Source: Ficedula albicollis (taxonomy: Eukaryota; Chordata; Aves; Passeriformes; Muscicapidae). Taken from it: DNA of 64,000 nucleotides. Under the pieces are notes generated by a model. That model was given only the letters and a program-made list of their open reading frames with translations, had not been told where the DNA came from and searched no databases. Of this stretch, positions 16,201-29,483 are shown one piece after another. The DNA lies in assembly GCF_000247815.1 (NCBI RefSeq), contig NC_021681.1:14894201-14958200 (forward strand), written 5' to 3'. Each line of letters starts with the position of its first letter. Position 1 is the stretch's first letter. The translations under genes were made by a program, and so were the position numbers.

Positions 16201-18154
16201 GGACTGTCCGAGATTCCCCAGCCATGTGTCCACAGGCAGTGTGCAGAGAGAAATGCATGGCAGCAGCTGCTGACAGCCTGCCTGAATTTCATAGCAGAGC
16301 TGTGCTGAGCTGCCAGCTGTGCCCAGCTCTGTTCTGGGTTCACCAGGGATCTTGTTCCAGCCACATCTCTCCTGCCAGGTTGGTGCCAGAGCAGGGAGTA
16401 AATTCTGTCCAGAGCGGCCCTGAGTATCCAAGCCAGGCAGCACAGACTCAGCTGTCTTCACAGAGAGGAAAATTGGCTTCTAGAGCCCCTTGCAAAAATA
16501 AATAAATAAATACAGGTCTTAATTCAGAAGTGAGAGAGGCTTATGGCCAAAATGTCACATTTTGCAGTGTTTCAGAGAGCTCTAGTCTTTGTTCCAGGCT
16601 GCAACCTCAGCCCAGTTGGCACAAGTCCCATGGGTTTCAGAGCAGCTCAGATTTCATTCTCTAACACCCACTGCCGAAAGCACTGGCTTATGAAAGGTGA
16701 ACAACTTCTAAGAAATGGGCTGGAGACAGACTTGGCCTTCCTTATCACTGTCTCCCGGTGTTTTAGTGTGAATAGCAGGCAGGTAGCTGGTGGTGAAAAG
16801 AATCCACAGCAACAGCAGAGTCCCAAGGACTGTCAGAGGGAGAAGCTCCAGCCCAGCCCCTGGCTGAGCTGCACAACAACATTGCAGTAAGGCTGACCAT
16901 AAGATGCTTTATAGGAAAGGAATGGAGCTACACCTCTTCTGCTGAGCTCTTTACCTTTGCAATAATCCAGGAGAATGAGTTTGAAAAGAACTAGCAATCC
17001 TCCCTGCGTGCAATACACCGTGGCTCTTTCTCCCTGTGGTGAGCAGCAGCCACTAAGGATGTGATGGCAGCTCTGCTGCTGCCTCAGGCACCTGAGGGGA
17101 AACAAACCATTGCTAACAAACGAGTTTTTCTGAATGTTCCCAATATACAGGTGTTTGAATGTTGGAATGAAAATGCTACCTGGCTCTGGGAGTCTGCTCC
17201 CACCAGCAGCACCAGGTCTGCCTGCCCTCGCCCTCTGCTCCCACCCGTCCTTAGGGGAGTGATTTGGGCTGGTCTCGGCCTCAGATCAAGGTCACTGGAC
17301 TCTGTTCCCAGCCCTCCTCCCCTCCTTCCCGATGCTGTGCAGGTCAGATCCCTTCTGTGAGCCTCAATCTCCCTTTCTGTAGCAAAAGAGTGAGCCATAG
17401 GTTTGATTTCGAAAGCTCCAGACCAGCAGTACAACAGGAGAGAGTGAGATATTGAGACTGTCCAAGCTGCTCCTGTCTGTGCAATGCTCTGAGCTCAAGA
17501 GCTGATGAGAACTGGGCTCCAGCAACCTCCAGCTCTGGTTTTGGAAGCAAATTTCCACATTGCCAAAGAGGCGCAAACCTAAATCTCCTTCCTCCTGTAC
17601 TGCTGCCCGTTCTCTATGGCGCCTCTGGAAATTACAGTGTTGTCATTTGAAAACAAAAGTGCTTAGTTGGCAAGAAAGACTCCATAAAGAAAGCAATGGA
17701 AGCTGTCACATCTGCACTGTCTGAACACCATCTGTCTCCCAAGTTTACTCTGATACAAAGAAAATCCCATCCAGTCCTCCTGCAATATATCAGCAAATTG
17801 CTTAGCAGTGGCACTTGGAGAAGGAATGAACACATTTCAATTAGACAATGGCATCATAAAACACCAGCTCAGTAAATAAAAACCTGGAGGTTAACATTTG
17901 TAGAGATTAAGCAATCTGTTAAGTAAAGTTTACTGTGGCATGTTAGGGGTTTTGTTATAGTTATATACATGTAGCATCCAAAACAGCCTCCTTGGCTTAC
18001 GTTTAAGATTGATGTTTTTGCTTTAAGCATTATGTGATTACCTGAGAGTTACCTGAGGTCCAGAGACTGATTTGGAATGTAGATACCTGCAGAAATAGTT
18101 GTATCACTTCTGGTAGAGAAAGAAAGGACAGCAAAGTGATGGAGAGGAAAAGTG
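13201..18154. other. Non-coding DNA, no recognised gene
   Basis: This is intergenic sequence with small open frames only. Composition shifts mildly towards GC around 15800-16450 and 17200-17350. I see no known exon, RNA gene or repeat family. Confidence 0.55.
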
Positions 18155-18200
18155 AAATCACAGAACTGTTTGGGTTGGAAGAGACCTATAAAGATCAAAA
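18155..18200 (-). repeat. CR1 LINE 3'-end fragment
   Basis: The plus strand reads aaatcacagaactgtttggg then ttggaagagacctataaaga. This is the reverse complement of the standard avian CR1 3' end (consensus-like: cacagaatggtttgggttggaagagaccttaaagatcat). Only a short piece is recognisable, so it is a truncated or decayed copy in minus orientation. Confidence 0.75.
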
Positions 18201-21200
18201 AGGCAAATTGTATCTCTGCTTTAGGGGCTGATGATAAATGCTGCTAAGAGGCTAGTTACCTTCAGGAAATCCTCATTCCAGGTTAGGTGGAACTGAAAGC
18301 TGGGATAACACTTACCTGGAGAATATGTATCACCTCTGATTTCACAACCATTATGGTTATGACATTTTTATTCACTGCTTTCTACACTGTAAATCTCAAA
18401 ATATCCTCACATGTTTGGTCCTGGAAGGACTGCGTGCACTGCAAACTTAAGCTAAGAGGAGGATCCACTGTTTGCTGGCTGATTTTACAAACAGTCTTTG
18501 CATCCAAAGCAGAGTAAACCTGGGCAGGCTTCAATATCTTCCAAACTCAGGTAAATGTTTCTGATTAAGATAAAGCAGTACAAATCCTTAAGAAGGCTGC
18601 TCCTGCAGAGTGCTCCTGCAGGTCCCTGTGTGCACAGGGAGATCTCACTGTGCTTTTCAGGAATGGTTTCTCTGCCAGCTTCAAGGAGTGGCTGCTCACA
18701 GCTGCCATCACTGTGACCCTCCGTTAACTCTATGAACAAGACTTGGGGCAGAATTTGTTTTAAAGGATCTTGTGAATATTCAGTGTAAAAAGTGACCAGC
18801 ACATTCACACTGCAGTGAGTTGTGCCTCACAAGCAGCCAAAACCAGTGGTCCCATGTTACACAGGGATAAATGAGTCTCAGGCAAACACAGCCTGTGATG
18901 ATGCACCTTCCACTGCACTCCCCCAGGTGCTGGACCAGACCCGCTGGGTGCAAACACCCCTGAAACCTGCTGGCTGCTGAAATGCCCCTGTTCTGCAGCA
19001 CTCTTGCTCCTGTGCTGCCAGCTCTCCTTCACTGTCACTTCCCCCTCTCCATCAGCATCACTGCCCCCACACGAGCTGGGTGATTATCTCAATAATTCCA
19101 GCTGTTGGCTACACCACACTGAACATAATCAAAGCTACTAAAGCATGCCCCACTGGCTCCTTTGTCATCTGGCACTGAAGGCTGAGGATCCAAATGAGCA
19201 GGGCTCAGGCTGATGTCATACTTGAGAGAGTTTGGCAGGGGAGAGGGGGGAGAAAACAACAAAAAAAAAGCTGTGGATTTTACATGGCTGTCTTTATCAT
19301 TAGAAAACTTCAGGGAAGTATTGATAGGGTGGGATGATGCTGTGATTCTGGGGGTTTATCAGTCTTGATATCTTTCTGAGATGCAGACTTCTTAGACAAA
19401 TATTTCTAGGTATACCTTGGATTACAAATGCAGATTTACCTGCAGCTGTGCTCATACAAAGTTCCTGGGCAGTCTTGCAAATCCAATCAGTTGTGATGAT
19501 ACAGGCAGGATGCAATCTTCCACCTTAACACCATGATTAACACAGTGGCATCTTCACTGCATCCACCTGAAACAAAATGCAAAGAATAAGAAAGAAAAGA
19601 CTGCAGTAGAGCCTACAATTTCCAGCTCATTTCCCTAGGCAGAGAAGTCCACACTCACCAGCACCAGGGTGGATGATAAATAGGGGCCAAGGCCTTTGGC
19701 AAAAAGAAATCCATTTGCTCACCCAGCTCCATCCAAACTTGCAGCAATCAGTGCACAAAGGTGCTCAAGTAGGAAAGAGGAATGGAAATAATTTGCCAAT
19801 AACAGCTGGGACTGACACTGGAGCCTAACCCAGTCCCCAGATGGTGAGAACAAGCACTGGTTAGGCAGGACCAGCAGCTGAAGATGATCTCTTCCCCAGG
19901 CCTTGCTTACCCAACTAGGCTTAGCTCAGAGAGCCCTTGCCAGTGCCTGACAGGGATATGGTCCCAGTCCACTTCTACATTTTGGCTGCTAAGTTTTGTT
20001 TCAAACAGCTGAGAATACAGCACATGCCCATGAAAAGGCCCTTCCCTCCCATGGCTGGTTCTCAGGTGCTTTGGGTTCCAATCCCAGCTGAGAGCAGCTC
20101 TGAGTGAGACACACTGGAAGGGTCATCTCCAAGGGCTGAGACAGCAACAATTTCCAAAACACAAAGGGGTGGAACTCTTCACAAACGGCCCCACTCTTAC
20201 AGGCCTCTAAGCTGCTTACTTGTTTTTAAAAAGAATGATGACATTTGCATATCCTCTCCCAGTGCCAGAAAGGCCAGAAACTTTGCAAATTTTCATGTGA
20301 TGCCACTTCAGCAGGCTGAGAAGCATTTCTTGGCTTCTCAGCATGTGAACTGCAGCAAACTCCTCTCCATTATCATTTTTAGTATTATACCAGGGATTTG
20401 CATTCCAGAGGCATTCAGAGCTTCATGAAAAGCGCAGAATAATTCCCAAAATCTAGGTTTATGCTGAATGAAAGAAGGGACTCCCTGTCCCTTTGGCACA
20501 ATCAAAGAGGCCAGCCTCCATCTCATGTAGAGCAGCACTGAACATCCATAGAGCAAGCTTTGGGAAGATATTTTCAGAGTATTTCATATACTGAATATAC
20601 ATACACTCTCTAAGATACCATGCAAAAGTGATAACCACATGCAGAGCTCACTGAACACCCAGCGCCTACAGCGTTAATACAGCACAGAGGAAACCATGTA
20701 AACCCTGAAATGAGGACAGTCCTCCAAGAATGGATCGATCCAGGGCTGCCCTTCAGTTCCCATCTGCTGACAGACAGCAAATTGATCAGTGTGGTTTGAA
20801 TTTCTCTCCTGACAATTCAGGCAGGAGAGGGCCAGGAGCTCTGTAAATGCATAATCTGCACCTGGCACTCGCTCTCTGTGTACTAAACAACGATAAAACC
20901 TTCGGAGCAAGCTGCTTCCCCTCCAGTTGGTTAACATTTGTATCCAGCTGAACTCCTGGGGTGATAACTACAGCAAACCTCCTCCTCTGAGGCAGATAAA
21001 TAAAACATGCTGTAAAGAAAAGTACAGGCTATTGGCACACCTCTCTCACAGGCTGTAAGCAGCTGAGTGCCGCATCCCAGCGAGGAACGAGCGGGTGTTT
21101 TGGTTTTTGCTTTTTCCAGGGGAGGCTCTGCTCACTCTCTGCCTTTCTCCCTAGTAACTGATGCATTTTTTTATTCCTCCTTCCCCCCGGCTGGTGCACA

Positions 21201-24200
21201 GAGCCATGCCCCGGCACAGGGCACAGCAGCATCTTTGCTAATTCTCAAAGTGCCACCTACAGTTTGTGCGAGTGCATGTGTGTGAGCAAACACAGTCCCA
21301 GGCAGAGATGGAGACACCCTGCCAGTGATATACATATATATATATACATATATATCTGAGACATGATCAAACCAGCCCAGAGCTCTCACATGAGAGGACA
21401 GAAATAAGCCTGGAAATGGTTCTGTTCTGGGAGCAGGTCTTCTGCCTGTGGGGGAATGAGGCATGAGACACAAACCCTGCAGGGGCACAGCAAGGCTGGA
21501 GGGAATGAAACAGGGTCCTTCTGCCTGCACCTCGTGTGCTCTGTGAGGGGTCCTCCACCCCCAGCTCAGAAGAATTGCCACAAAACCAGAACAGGGATCC
21601 AGTACCTGTTTTCCCCCTGATGAAATACAGCAGTGGATGTGGCAGCACCAGCTCCCCAGAGGTGCAATGAAAATGATGGTAAATAGGGGTAAATACTGGA
21701 GTGGAGCAGTGCAGTGGCTTCGATAGTTACAGTGGCTTAGCACCATCAGCACTGCCATCCCAGCCCCCATCCCTGGCCAAAGGGCCCTGCACACTGGAGA
21801 AGATTTTTTAGGCTGAAAGGGAGGCAAATAGGGCAAAGGAAATGCATGCAACAGCTGAGAGGCTTAGGATGTAATCAGAGCTGGCTTTCTACTGCTTGCT
21901 GGCTTTCTTCACTTATTTTCAAAGGAAGATATCCATGTCTATAGAAAATAAGAAAACCCCAAAACCCAAACAATTATTCCCTGTGTGATGGAAATAGGGG
22001 AGGAGAAAGGGTTTTGTTTGTTTTTCATTAATTTTCTTGCAGAGGTAATTGAAAAGAAATAGGAGAGGACTTCTCTGTGTTGTCTAACAGCAGTCAGGCT
22101 GGCTGGGGAGCTCACAAAAGCCATGCCTAGAGATATACAGGAAGAACAATGGCCAAACATACTCTCAGCTGGAGGCTTTCCTTGGGATTTTGCCTCCTCA
22201 CCTGTTTTGTGTGGGGGGTTTTGACAGTTCTGTGCAATAGCTTTGTCTTTTCCTTGGGGTTTCATCCAGCCCACAGCAGGCTGTGATGAACTGCCACCAC
22301 CAAGGGATTGCACTGACCAGATTTCCATTGGTGTTACGTGCAGAGCTCAAACTCCCCATAGTTTGCTGAAGAGCCTGGTCCTGGCTGGAAGAACCCCCTC
22401 TGAGGCTTGAGCAGATGTTTGCAGGAGACTTGGAGAGGCTGGAGAGCTCTGCTCTGGAGCTCCTCATCCTTTCTGCCCCCACCAACCCCAGAGAGCCCAG
22501 CAACAGCCTCTGTTTGGACATGGGCACACTTGAAAATGGTTGTTTACAGCGGTTTCACTTGGACTGACAGGAAAACAGGAACACAGAATGGTTTTTAAAT
22601 ACACCCTGTGGCTAAAAGCCTGGAAGCAGCTGGCCTCTGGCCAGGCTGTGAGAATGAACAATGATATTTTGGGGCAGAGACGGAGGCGAGCCCAGATTCT
22701 TCCTGCTACAATTTGACTTTTTTGAATGCACTTAAATGGAGAGGTTGTTAACTAATCGGATGTCTTTCAGTTTGACTCTCAGCTTTGGCTCATGATATGG
22801 CAGACACACAAAGAGCACATGCCCTATACCCCCTTCAGTCATCAGCTATTTCTCTCACCCATCAGTTTCTTTCTTTCTTTTCCATTTTAATGTTTCTTTG
22901 CTGTAAGTTTAGATCTTTTGTGATAAAAAGAACAAGGAAAAAACTTTCCTTCCTTTCTGTCTTTAATAAATGCTTTTATTCTGCATGTTAACTGATTTCT
23001 TGGCTTCTGAAGAAGTAAATAAAACGTTAGGAAGTCAAAATCAAAGATGAAATATTGAGTTTATCCATACTTCTTGTTTCCTTTACAGCTCCGCCATCAA
23101 CCATTTGAGATTTTAATTTTTGTTCCAAAACAGCTAGCAAGAAAACAGTTTACAAATTCTTCAGAACTCCCACAGAAATGGGAAAAAACAGTCTTACTTA
23201 ACCATCTGGACAACGACGGTGTCTGCTCCAGCTCGTGGCTGTCAGACCCCAACCTTCTCATCAGTGGTGGCAGCAGCCACCTCCATCCACAGGAGATGGG
23301 ACCACAGTGACTCCAGCAGGAGGCTGGGCTGCCACAGGGGAGGAGGCTGTGGGGCTTGTCCTGCACCACCCTGTGCTGGCACAGGACACAAAGTCACTGA
23401 GGGCTGGCCCAACACCCCTGGGAATGGCTCTGAGAGCTCCTCCAGGGTGGGACTGGCACAGTTCAGGGTTCAGAGAGCACTTAAATCACTGCTTCTGAGA
23501 CAGGCTCTCAGCTCTTTTTAACACAAGAATAACTGAACAGGTCTGTGATTATCTGTAGGGTTTTTTTGATCAGCAGGTGGTCACTCATCTGGCACATCTT
23601 AGGCACACTACTCTCCTGGTCTTTTTCTGCTAGAGAGAGATATTTGGTGGGGGTGGAGAGAAAGAAATTGAAAATGCAAAAGGAAAACTTGACCAGACTA
23701 CTCCCACTCTTTGAAAACCCAAAATACATGTGTGCATGCATGAGCTGGCTAGATGGGAGATAAATCCCAGCTGTACGTGGAGTCACCCGGCAATATCCTT
23801 GTTTGTACTCTTACTTCTCCCCTCCACTGAATCCTGCTGCCTTGGAGCCCTGCAGTGAGCTGAGGAGAGCCCCAGGGAACAGGGGAACTGCCTGGGGATG
23901 GTCCCACAGCCCCACTTGTGTGAAGGAACCTGCTGCCATCAGGAGCTACACAGGACTGGGAGGTGCCACAGGTGAAGACAAACACAGGTAGCTGAAGGTC
24001 CCCTCTATGTTCAATTACAAGTGCTTGTTGCCCGAGGGATGAAAGGCAGAAAGACAGAAAACCTGTCCTGTGGCAAGCCTGGCTGCCCTTTTCATGGGGA
24101 AAACACTATTTTGGCAATCCAGCTGAAATTCTGTACCATTTTGTTGAAGCCAGTGCTGTGCTATAATCGAATATATTTGACAGGCAGGTAAGCCTGTCAG

Positions 24201-26645
24201 GGTATGAGACCACAAAAATCCTTCAAGCAGGGGACACCCTGCAGAGATGTCAGAAATGGGATGGACAACAATCAAAATTCAGAGTTTTTCCCATAGGAAA
24301 CCAGTCAGCTGTGGCAAACCAGTCCAGAGGAAACTACAGCTCGTGCAGGCACTCCTAATGCTTTACACTTTTCTACAGGTCTGAAGCACCAAGCAAAGGA
24401 GCAGGTTCAGGGGGTGAGGTCAGCTGAAGCCCAAGAATAAGGTGTGGCACCACTGCAACAGCTTGATCAAAAGGAAAGCAGGGGTGCAGTGAGTCCAGTG
24501 ACCTGGCACCAGACCCTCGTGTGGCCATGGAACTGGTGGGTTTGCAAAGAGCCTCCTCCTCCAGGCTGCCAGTTCACATCTTTAGCTCTTCACTAAATGT
24601 AGGGATGCAGTTTGCTAACTGCTCTCATGGAGCCTTCACAAGAGAATCCTCTTAGAAAATGCCATCAAAGCACTGCTAAAATGGAAACAGAACAACAGGG
24701 CAAACAGGGGGACAAGTTAATGGTTAAAGGGGAACATTTTGCATCAAGAGGCAGCAGGCTCCATGCACTGCCTGCTCAGCACTGCTGGGCTACCACAACT
24801 GCCTTTCTTTGCTGACATCACCCTGCCTCCCTCGTGGAAATTTCTCTGTGTGCATGTCTAAGTGCCTGGCAGGGTGGGGACCCTCTCCCCTGCCTCTTAG
24901 GACACCTACTGAACATGCCCTGGGGAGCTGTGCAGGTAAACAATACATGGGAATGTATGTGAGGAAGAGTGTGCAAGACAGGGAGAGAAGAAAGGAGAAT
25001 ATGAGAAACCAGACATCTAACAAAGAAGGAGGAAAAATGATCAGGCAAAGCAGTGAGATGAGAGAGAGAGTTGTTATTAGAGGCAAGAAGTGAAAAGAGG
25101 CAAATTAAACACTGGTTCAAACCAGAGTAAAAATAGCACAGGAGGAAAAGGAAAAAGAAAAGACTGCAAAGGAATATAACTGATGTCTTTCAGGAGGTGC
25201 TATCACACTCACATACCTGCTCTCCCATCTTTGCAGAAATTAACTGCAGGGCAGCAGGATGGCCCTGGAAATAGCCCTGGCTGCAGCCCTCATGCCCTCC
25301 AGTGGGCCAACTGAGATAACAAACTTGGGCACTGCTACTGGGTCACTGCAGTTAGTTATTCACACCAAGTATTGACCAGTCACTGCAAGAGAACTTGGCT
25401 CTGTAGCTGCTTTTTGAGACATCTGCATCTCCCTTCACCCACAAAAGCAGACGGGTCTGGTCCATGGAGCTAAATCCAGCTAAAAGCCAAAGTTATATCC
25501 AGATACAAAATTAATTGATGCAGAATTCTTCATGTTGCAGTGTCAAGAAGAATGTCACTATTAAGGTATGTCAGAAAGTTGAGACAGACTCAAAGTCCAT
25601 ACATTACTTGATTTCCATTCTGTTAACAAAATTAAAATTAGGGAAGAGGTCAAGATCAAAACTTAATCTCAGGCCATGACCCCCCTCCTGTGCCCCATGT
25701 CCAGCTGGATCCACAAAATGAGCTGCATTAATCTCTGGGGACAACAAAAAAAACAAAGCAAAGAGGGAATTTATGTGTAAGAACCATATGACAGGGTACA
25801 AAGCACTGATAACACATCACTGAAAAAATCACAGCTGATTAGATGTATCTTGGGGTTATCTCCCAAGCCCCTTCCCAAAGCAGGCTCTGTCCTTATCCTG
25901 GATGCCCAAATTCAGGACCACGTGTCACCAATACACATCCCAAGAACGCAGCTGGTTCCACTGTTACCTGTGGCTAACACAGAGGGAGCATAGGGCACTG
26001 GGAAGATAGAAGTGTGCCACTCCACACCTGTGTGCCTGCCCTGCTCTATCCCCATTCCCCCCAGGATCAGCCTCAAGGGCACGGGTGTCTCTGAGGCTTT
26101 AAGGGAGCTGTCCTGCTCCCCTTCCTGCCTGCAGTTTCCTGCCTGACCTTCGCCAGGTGACTCTGCAGTTCAGCTCCCTCCCTGCAAAAGAAGGACCACA
26201 GAACCACCCTGCTCCAAGACAGCACTGCAAGAATACAAGCATCAACAGTTGTATTAGGCACAGAAGCAACGAGAGGATGGATGAATATGAAAGATTACTG
26301 CACATTCAATTTCTAATGTTACAGCCCTGATCAGACCAAGTAACCTGACAATCTCAGTGCCACTCATGCTGACAGCCTCTGGAGAGCAGACAAGGCAGCC
26401 TCCTCTGAATAACCTCAAAAACTGAGTGGAAAGACCAGCCCTGGCCACTCTTTGGTTCTGCTGTCACCTCTCTTACAGTGCTTCCCCACATTTCCAGGGG
26501 TGCACACACTCAGAGAGCTGGAGTTCTGAGCAGAACAAAATACCAAGAGAAAACAAAGCCCTAGGATGCATATTTATATGCAGTCATAAAAACACAATTC
26601 TTGCCTTGATTGTGTATTATCCTGACAATCTCCAAGTGTAAGTAC
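18201..26645. other. Non-coding DNA, no recognised gene
   Basis: The longest frame is 226 codons on the minus strand at 21171-21851. It has no recognisable domain and low-complexity runs from a TA repeat. A short TA microsatellite lies at 21329-21356. A perfect 8-bp inverted repeat with a 6-bp loop is at 24178-24199. CpG sites are slightly more common around 20640-21080 but do not form an island. Confidence 0.55.
21329..21356. repeat. TA-rich microsatellite
   Basis: Alternating TA with two interspersed C bases (tatacatatatatatataca and onward). It is a simple repeat with no other content. Confidence 0.9.
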
Positions 26646-26798
26646 ATGCCACTCCAACTAATCTGAGGTGTATGCCACTCCAGCTAATCTGAGGTGAATC
26701 CAAATGTTAGTGCACCATTTATTTGCTTTAATATCATGCCACTCCAACTAATCTGAGGTGAATCCCAATGTTAGTGCACCATTTATTTGCTTTAATAT
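26646..26798. repeat. Local repeat: atgccactcc motif three times, 64-bp tandem unit
   Basis: A 25-bp phrase beginning atgccactccaacta occurs at 26646, 26672 (as atgccactccagcta) and 26736. The last two are parts of a longer 64-bp unit (26672-26735 and 26736-26798) that includes gttagtgcaccatttatttg. Small substitutions separate the copies. Confidence 0.92.
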
Positions 26799-29483
26799 GA
26801 ATATAGGTCTTTGGAGAAAAGAGAAGCTGTATGTGTGTGCCTGTGTGACAGACAGGTGGGTTTGAAACATTGACTGAACATTTTTGTGCCATAGTTTTAC
26901 AGGTAGGATTCACACTATGAACCCTTCAAAGAATAATAGTTTTACACCAAGCCCCTTGTCCTCCCCTCCCTCCATCTCAGTGCTGCTGCTCTGCTTTGGG
27001 AGCTCTGTAATGCCAGATTTCCCGATCCAGCCAAGGAGTAGCTGCAATAATAAGGAAGCAGGGGAGGAAGGTCGAGCTGACCTTGTGCTGCACACGCCGT
27101 CTGGGTAGGAGCCTACTGGGGACCATCCACGTCTGGCTAATGCAGCCTCCCTGGGAGGAAAGCTGCTGCCTGCTGGAGTTAATATTCACACCCACTCTGC
27201 AGGGCTTGCAAGTACCCGAGGAGCAATTAACCTGCCACAAATGCTTGTTTAGTCATTTTTAATCCAAGGCATTGACAGGAAAAAATTATGTTTTTTCCTG
27301 TTTGGCTTAGAGTAAGAAGCGATGATGTCTACAGATTTACTCATGAAAAGCTTCCTAAAAGGAATTCTCAAACAATGAGCCCTCCAAACAGCCTCTTTTT
27401 ACCCTCTGATTTTCAAGCAGCTAGGAATTTAGATTTCCTACGACTTATACCTGCTTTTGTGAGAGAAATGCCCTTTTAAAGATGCCAGTGCCTCCTTGCT
27501 GGTGCAGCTGCTTCGCACTTAGAAAGAAACAGTTAAAAGAAATGCATTAAATCTTATGCCAGAGCCAGACCTGCTGTCTCAATTCCTTTGACTCAATCAG
27601 CACACTGATACTGCTGTAAATCAAAGGCAATTCTGCAGTATCACACCATTTTGCAAGGCAGGTACTGCCCTGCAAAGGTAAATGCATATGCACATTAACT
27701 ATCAGAATTTATTCAAAGTTCATAAACTCACGGTGTTTTGCTTATAGTCTAAATATTCAAATACATTATTTTAACTGGCATATTTAAGTAGAGTGCCAGA
27801 GACATATGTACAGGGCATACACTATAGATGTGTAGATACATCATACATACATATTTATTTCACTACACAAGAAGATGGAATCATTGCTATATCTCATGTA
27901 AGGCTGGTTGCTGTTTTCTGTAGATCATGACGACAGCCTCAGTTGGAAAACTACAGGAAATTAGCCTTGAATACTCTGCATAAATTCTCAGCTTTTGAGG
28001 AGCTGCAAGAAATCAACTTATATTCAAGTTAAAACTGTTTCTCAAGAAACATGCACATTCTGAAAAATATGATTTTTCAAGCCAGTTTAACTAAAGACTG
28101 TGAAACAGAGGAAATGAATGTGCAAAAGAAAAGACTTGAGAGCACCCTGAGAATATTTATATTGTTAATTACCAGATACGAACAAAATATTAGTGTGTCT
28201 TATCACTGTATGCCTAAATGTCATAACAAAAATGAAACAAGGCTTAAAAGTGTAGAATGTTTTTTTCTACAAACAAGTAGTTTACTATGAATTTGTTACC
28301 ACAGTTCTTGTCCTTTACCTAGTAAAAGGGACTGTCAGCAGCTGAAGCATGGCTTTTCTGAAAAGCCAGAACATGGCTGAGATACAATTTCTGATTTAGG
28401 ATTTCAAATGTTTTAAAAAATAGCTCTGATCCATCTCCAAGTGTTCTGCAGTACAGGCATGTGAATGCATTACTTGAAGCTCTGTACACTCTGAGCACAG
28501 AAATTCCTGCAAAACCCAGCAGGGAGTACGAGATGGATCACCCAAAATGAAAGTGGGATCAGCTGTTGCCTTCTCGTGCAACAGCACAATCCTCACTCCA
28601 CATGAACTAGCAACTCTATCATCTACCAGGTCCTTCATGTGTTGATGAGCAGAAATAAGCAGAGCTATAGAGAAGCTGCTCAAGAGATGGCTCTCAGAGC
28701 ACCTCTCACTGGATAAAGCAGCAAAGTTCAGCTGCATAAGCCAAAGGTTTATGGCAGGAAGGACAAAGCAGGGTTCTTGCCATCTCTCCCTTCAGTCAGT
28801 GCCTCAGTGCTGCTCTGATTCCTTGTACCTATCACAGGAGGCACCTTGACTGCCAGGAACAGGGGCAGATGGCCATAAATCTCTGTTACAGGGGCTGTCT
28901 GAGGCAATTGGCAAGTTTACTTGCATGTATGTGGTCTGTGCACACAGCCAGTGAATTCCACACTGGATGTTTATATAGACATACATCTGGTACATAAACA
29001 AACCCAAAAGATGTATTTTTCAATATAACCTGTGGCCATCCCATGTGACCTAAATAATTCAAGGGCAGGAAAGCTACATAACACAATATCTTTGCTGATA
29101 ACAAAGCAATAATCCCCTTTCTGTGAGGAAATGACAGGTTTGAAATTGCCTTGTGCTCCCAGACTTTAAACTTGGCAGCATGTCGGTTCTTGTAAATGTT
29201 TCAGTCCAGAAGAGTCTGGTGATCCATTATTAGCAGCTAATTCACTGTCAGGCATGTGGGCAGCAACATTTGGACAGGGGCGATGAAGCATCAGCTGTTA
29301 GTCTGCTGCAACTCCCCCTGTGTTAGAGATGGGGAGATTTTCTGACATTGGAATATATTTCATGTGTTGTGGGCCACTCTTCTGGTGAGAACAGCAATTC
29401 GAAGTCTGGGCTTCGCAGAATCTCTTCTCCCTGTCTGGGGCAAGGTCCCGCAGTCCCCTGTCCCATGGACACAGGGAAATGAA
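26799..29483. other. Non-coding DNA, no recognised gene
   Basis: The sequence turns AT-rich from about 27700 to 28300. No exon, RNA gene or mobile element is recognised before the LTR that starts at 29490. Confidence 0.55.

Noticed and set aside
21171..21851. 226-codon minus-strand open frame
   Set aside because: The translation includes a tyrosine/isoleucine run from a TA microsatellite and matches no family I know.
23070..23310. Possible exon after tttcctttacag
   Set aside because: The acceptor-like sequence is followed by an open frame, but the peptide is not recognisable and no donor or second exon supports it.
24178..24199. Perfect 8-bp inverted repeat with 6-bp loop
   Set aside because: It is too short to support an RNA gene or a transposon end, and such hairpins are expected by chance in 64 kb.
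26646..26798. Possible CRISPR-like array (repeated 25-bp phrase)
   Set aside because: There are only three copies with unequal spacing in vertebrate DNA, so it is a local tandem duplication.
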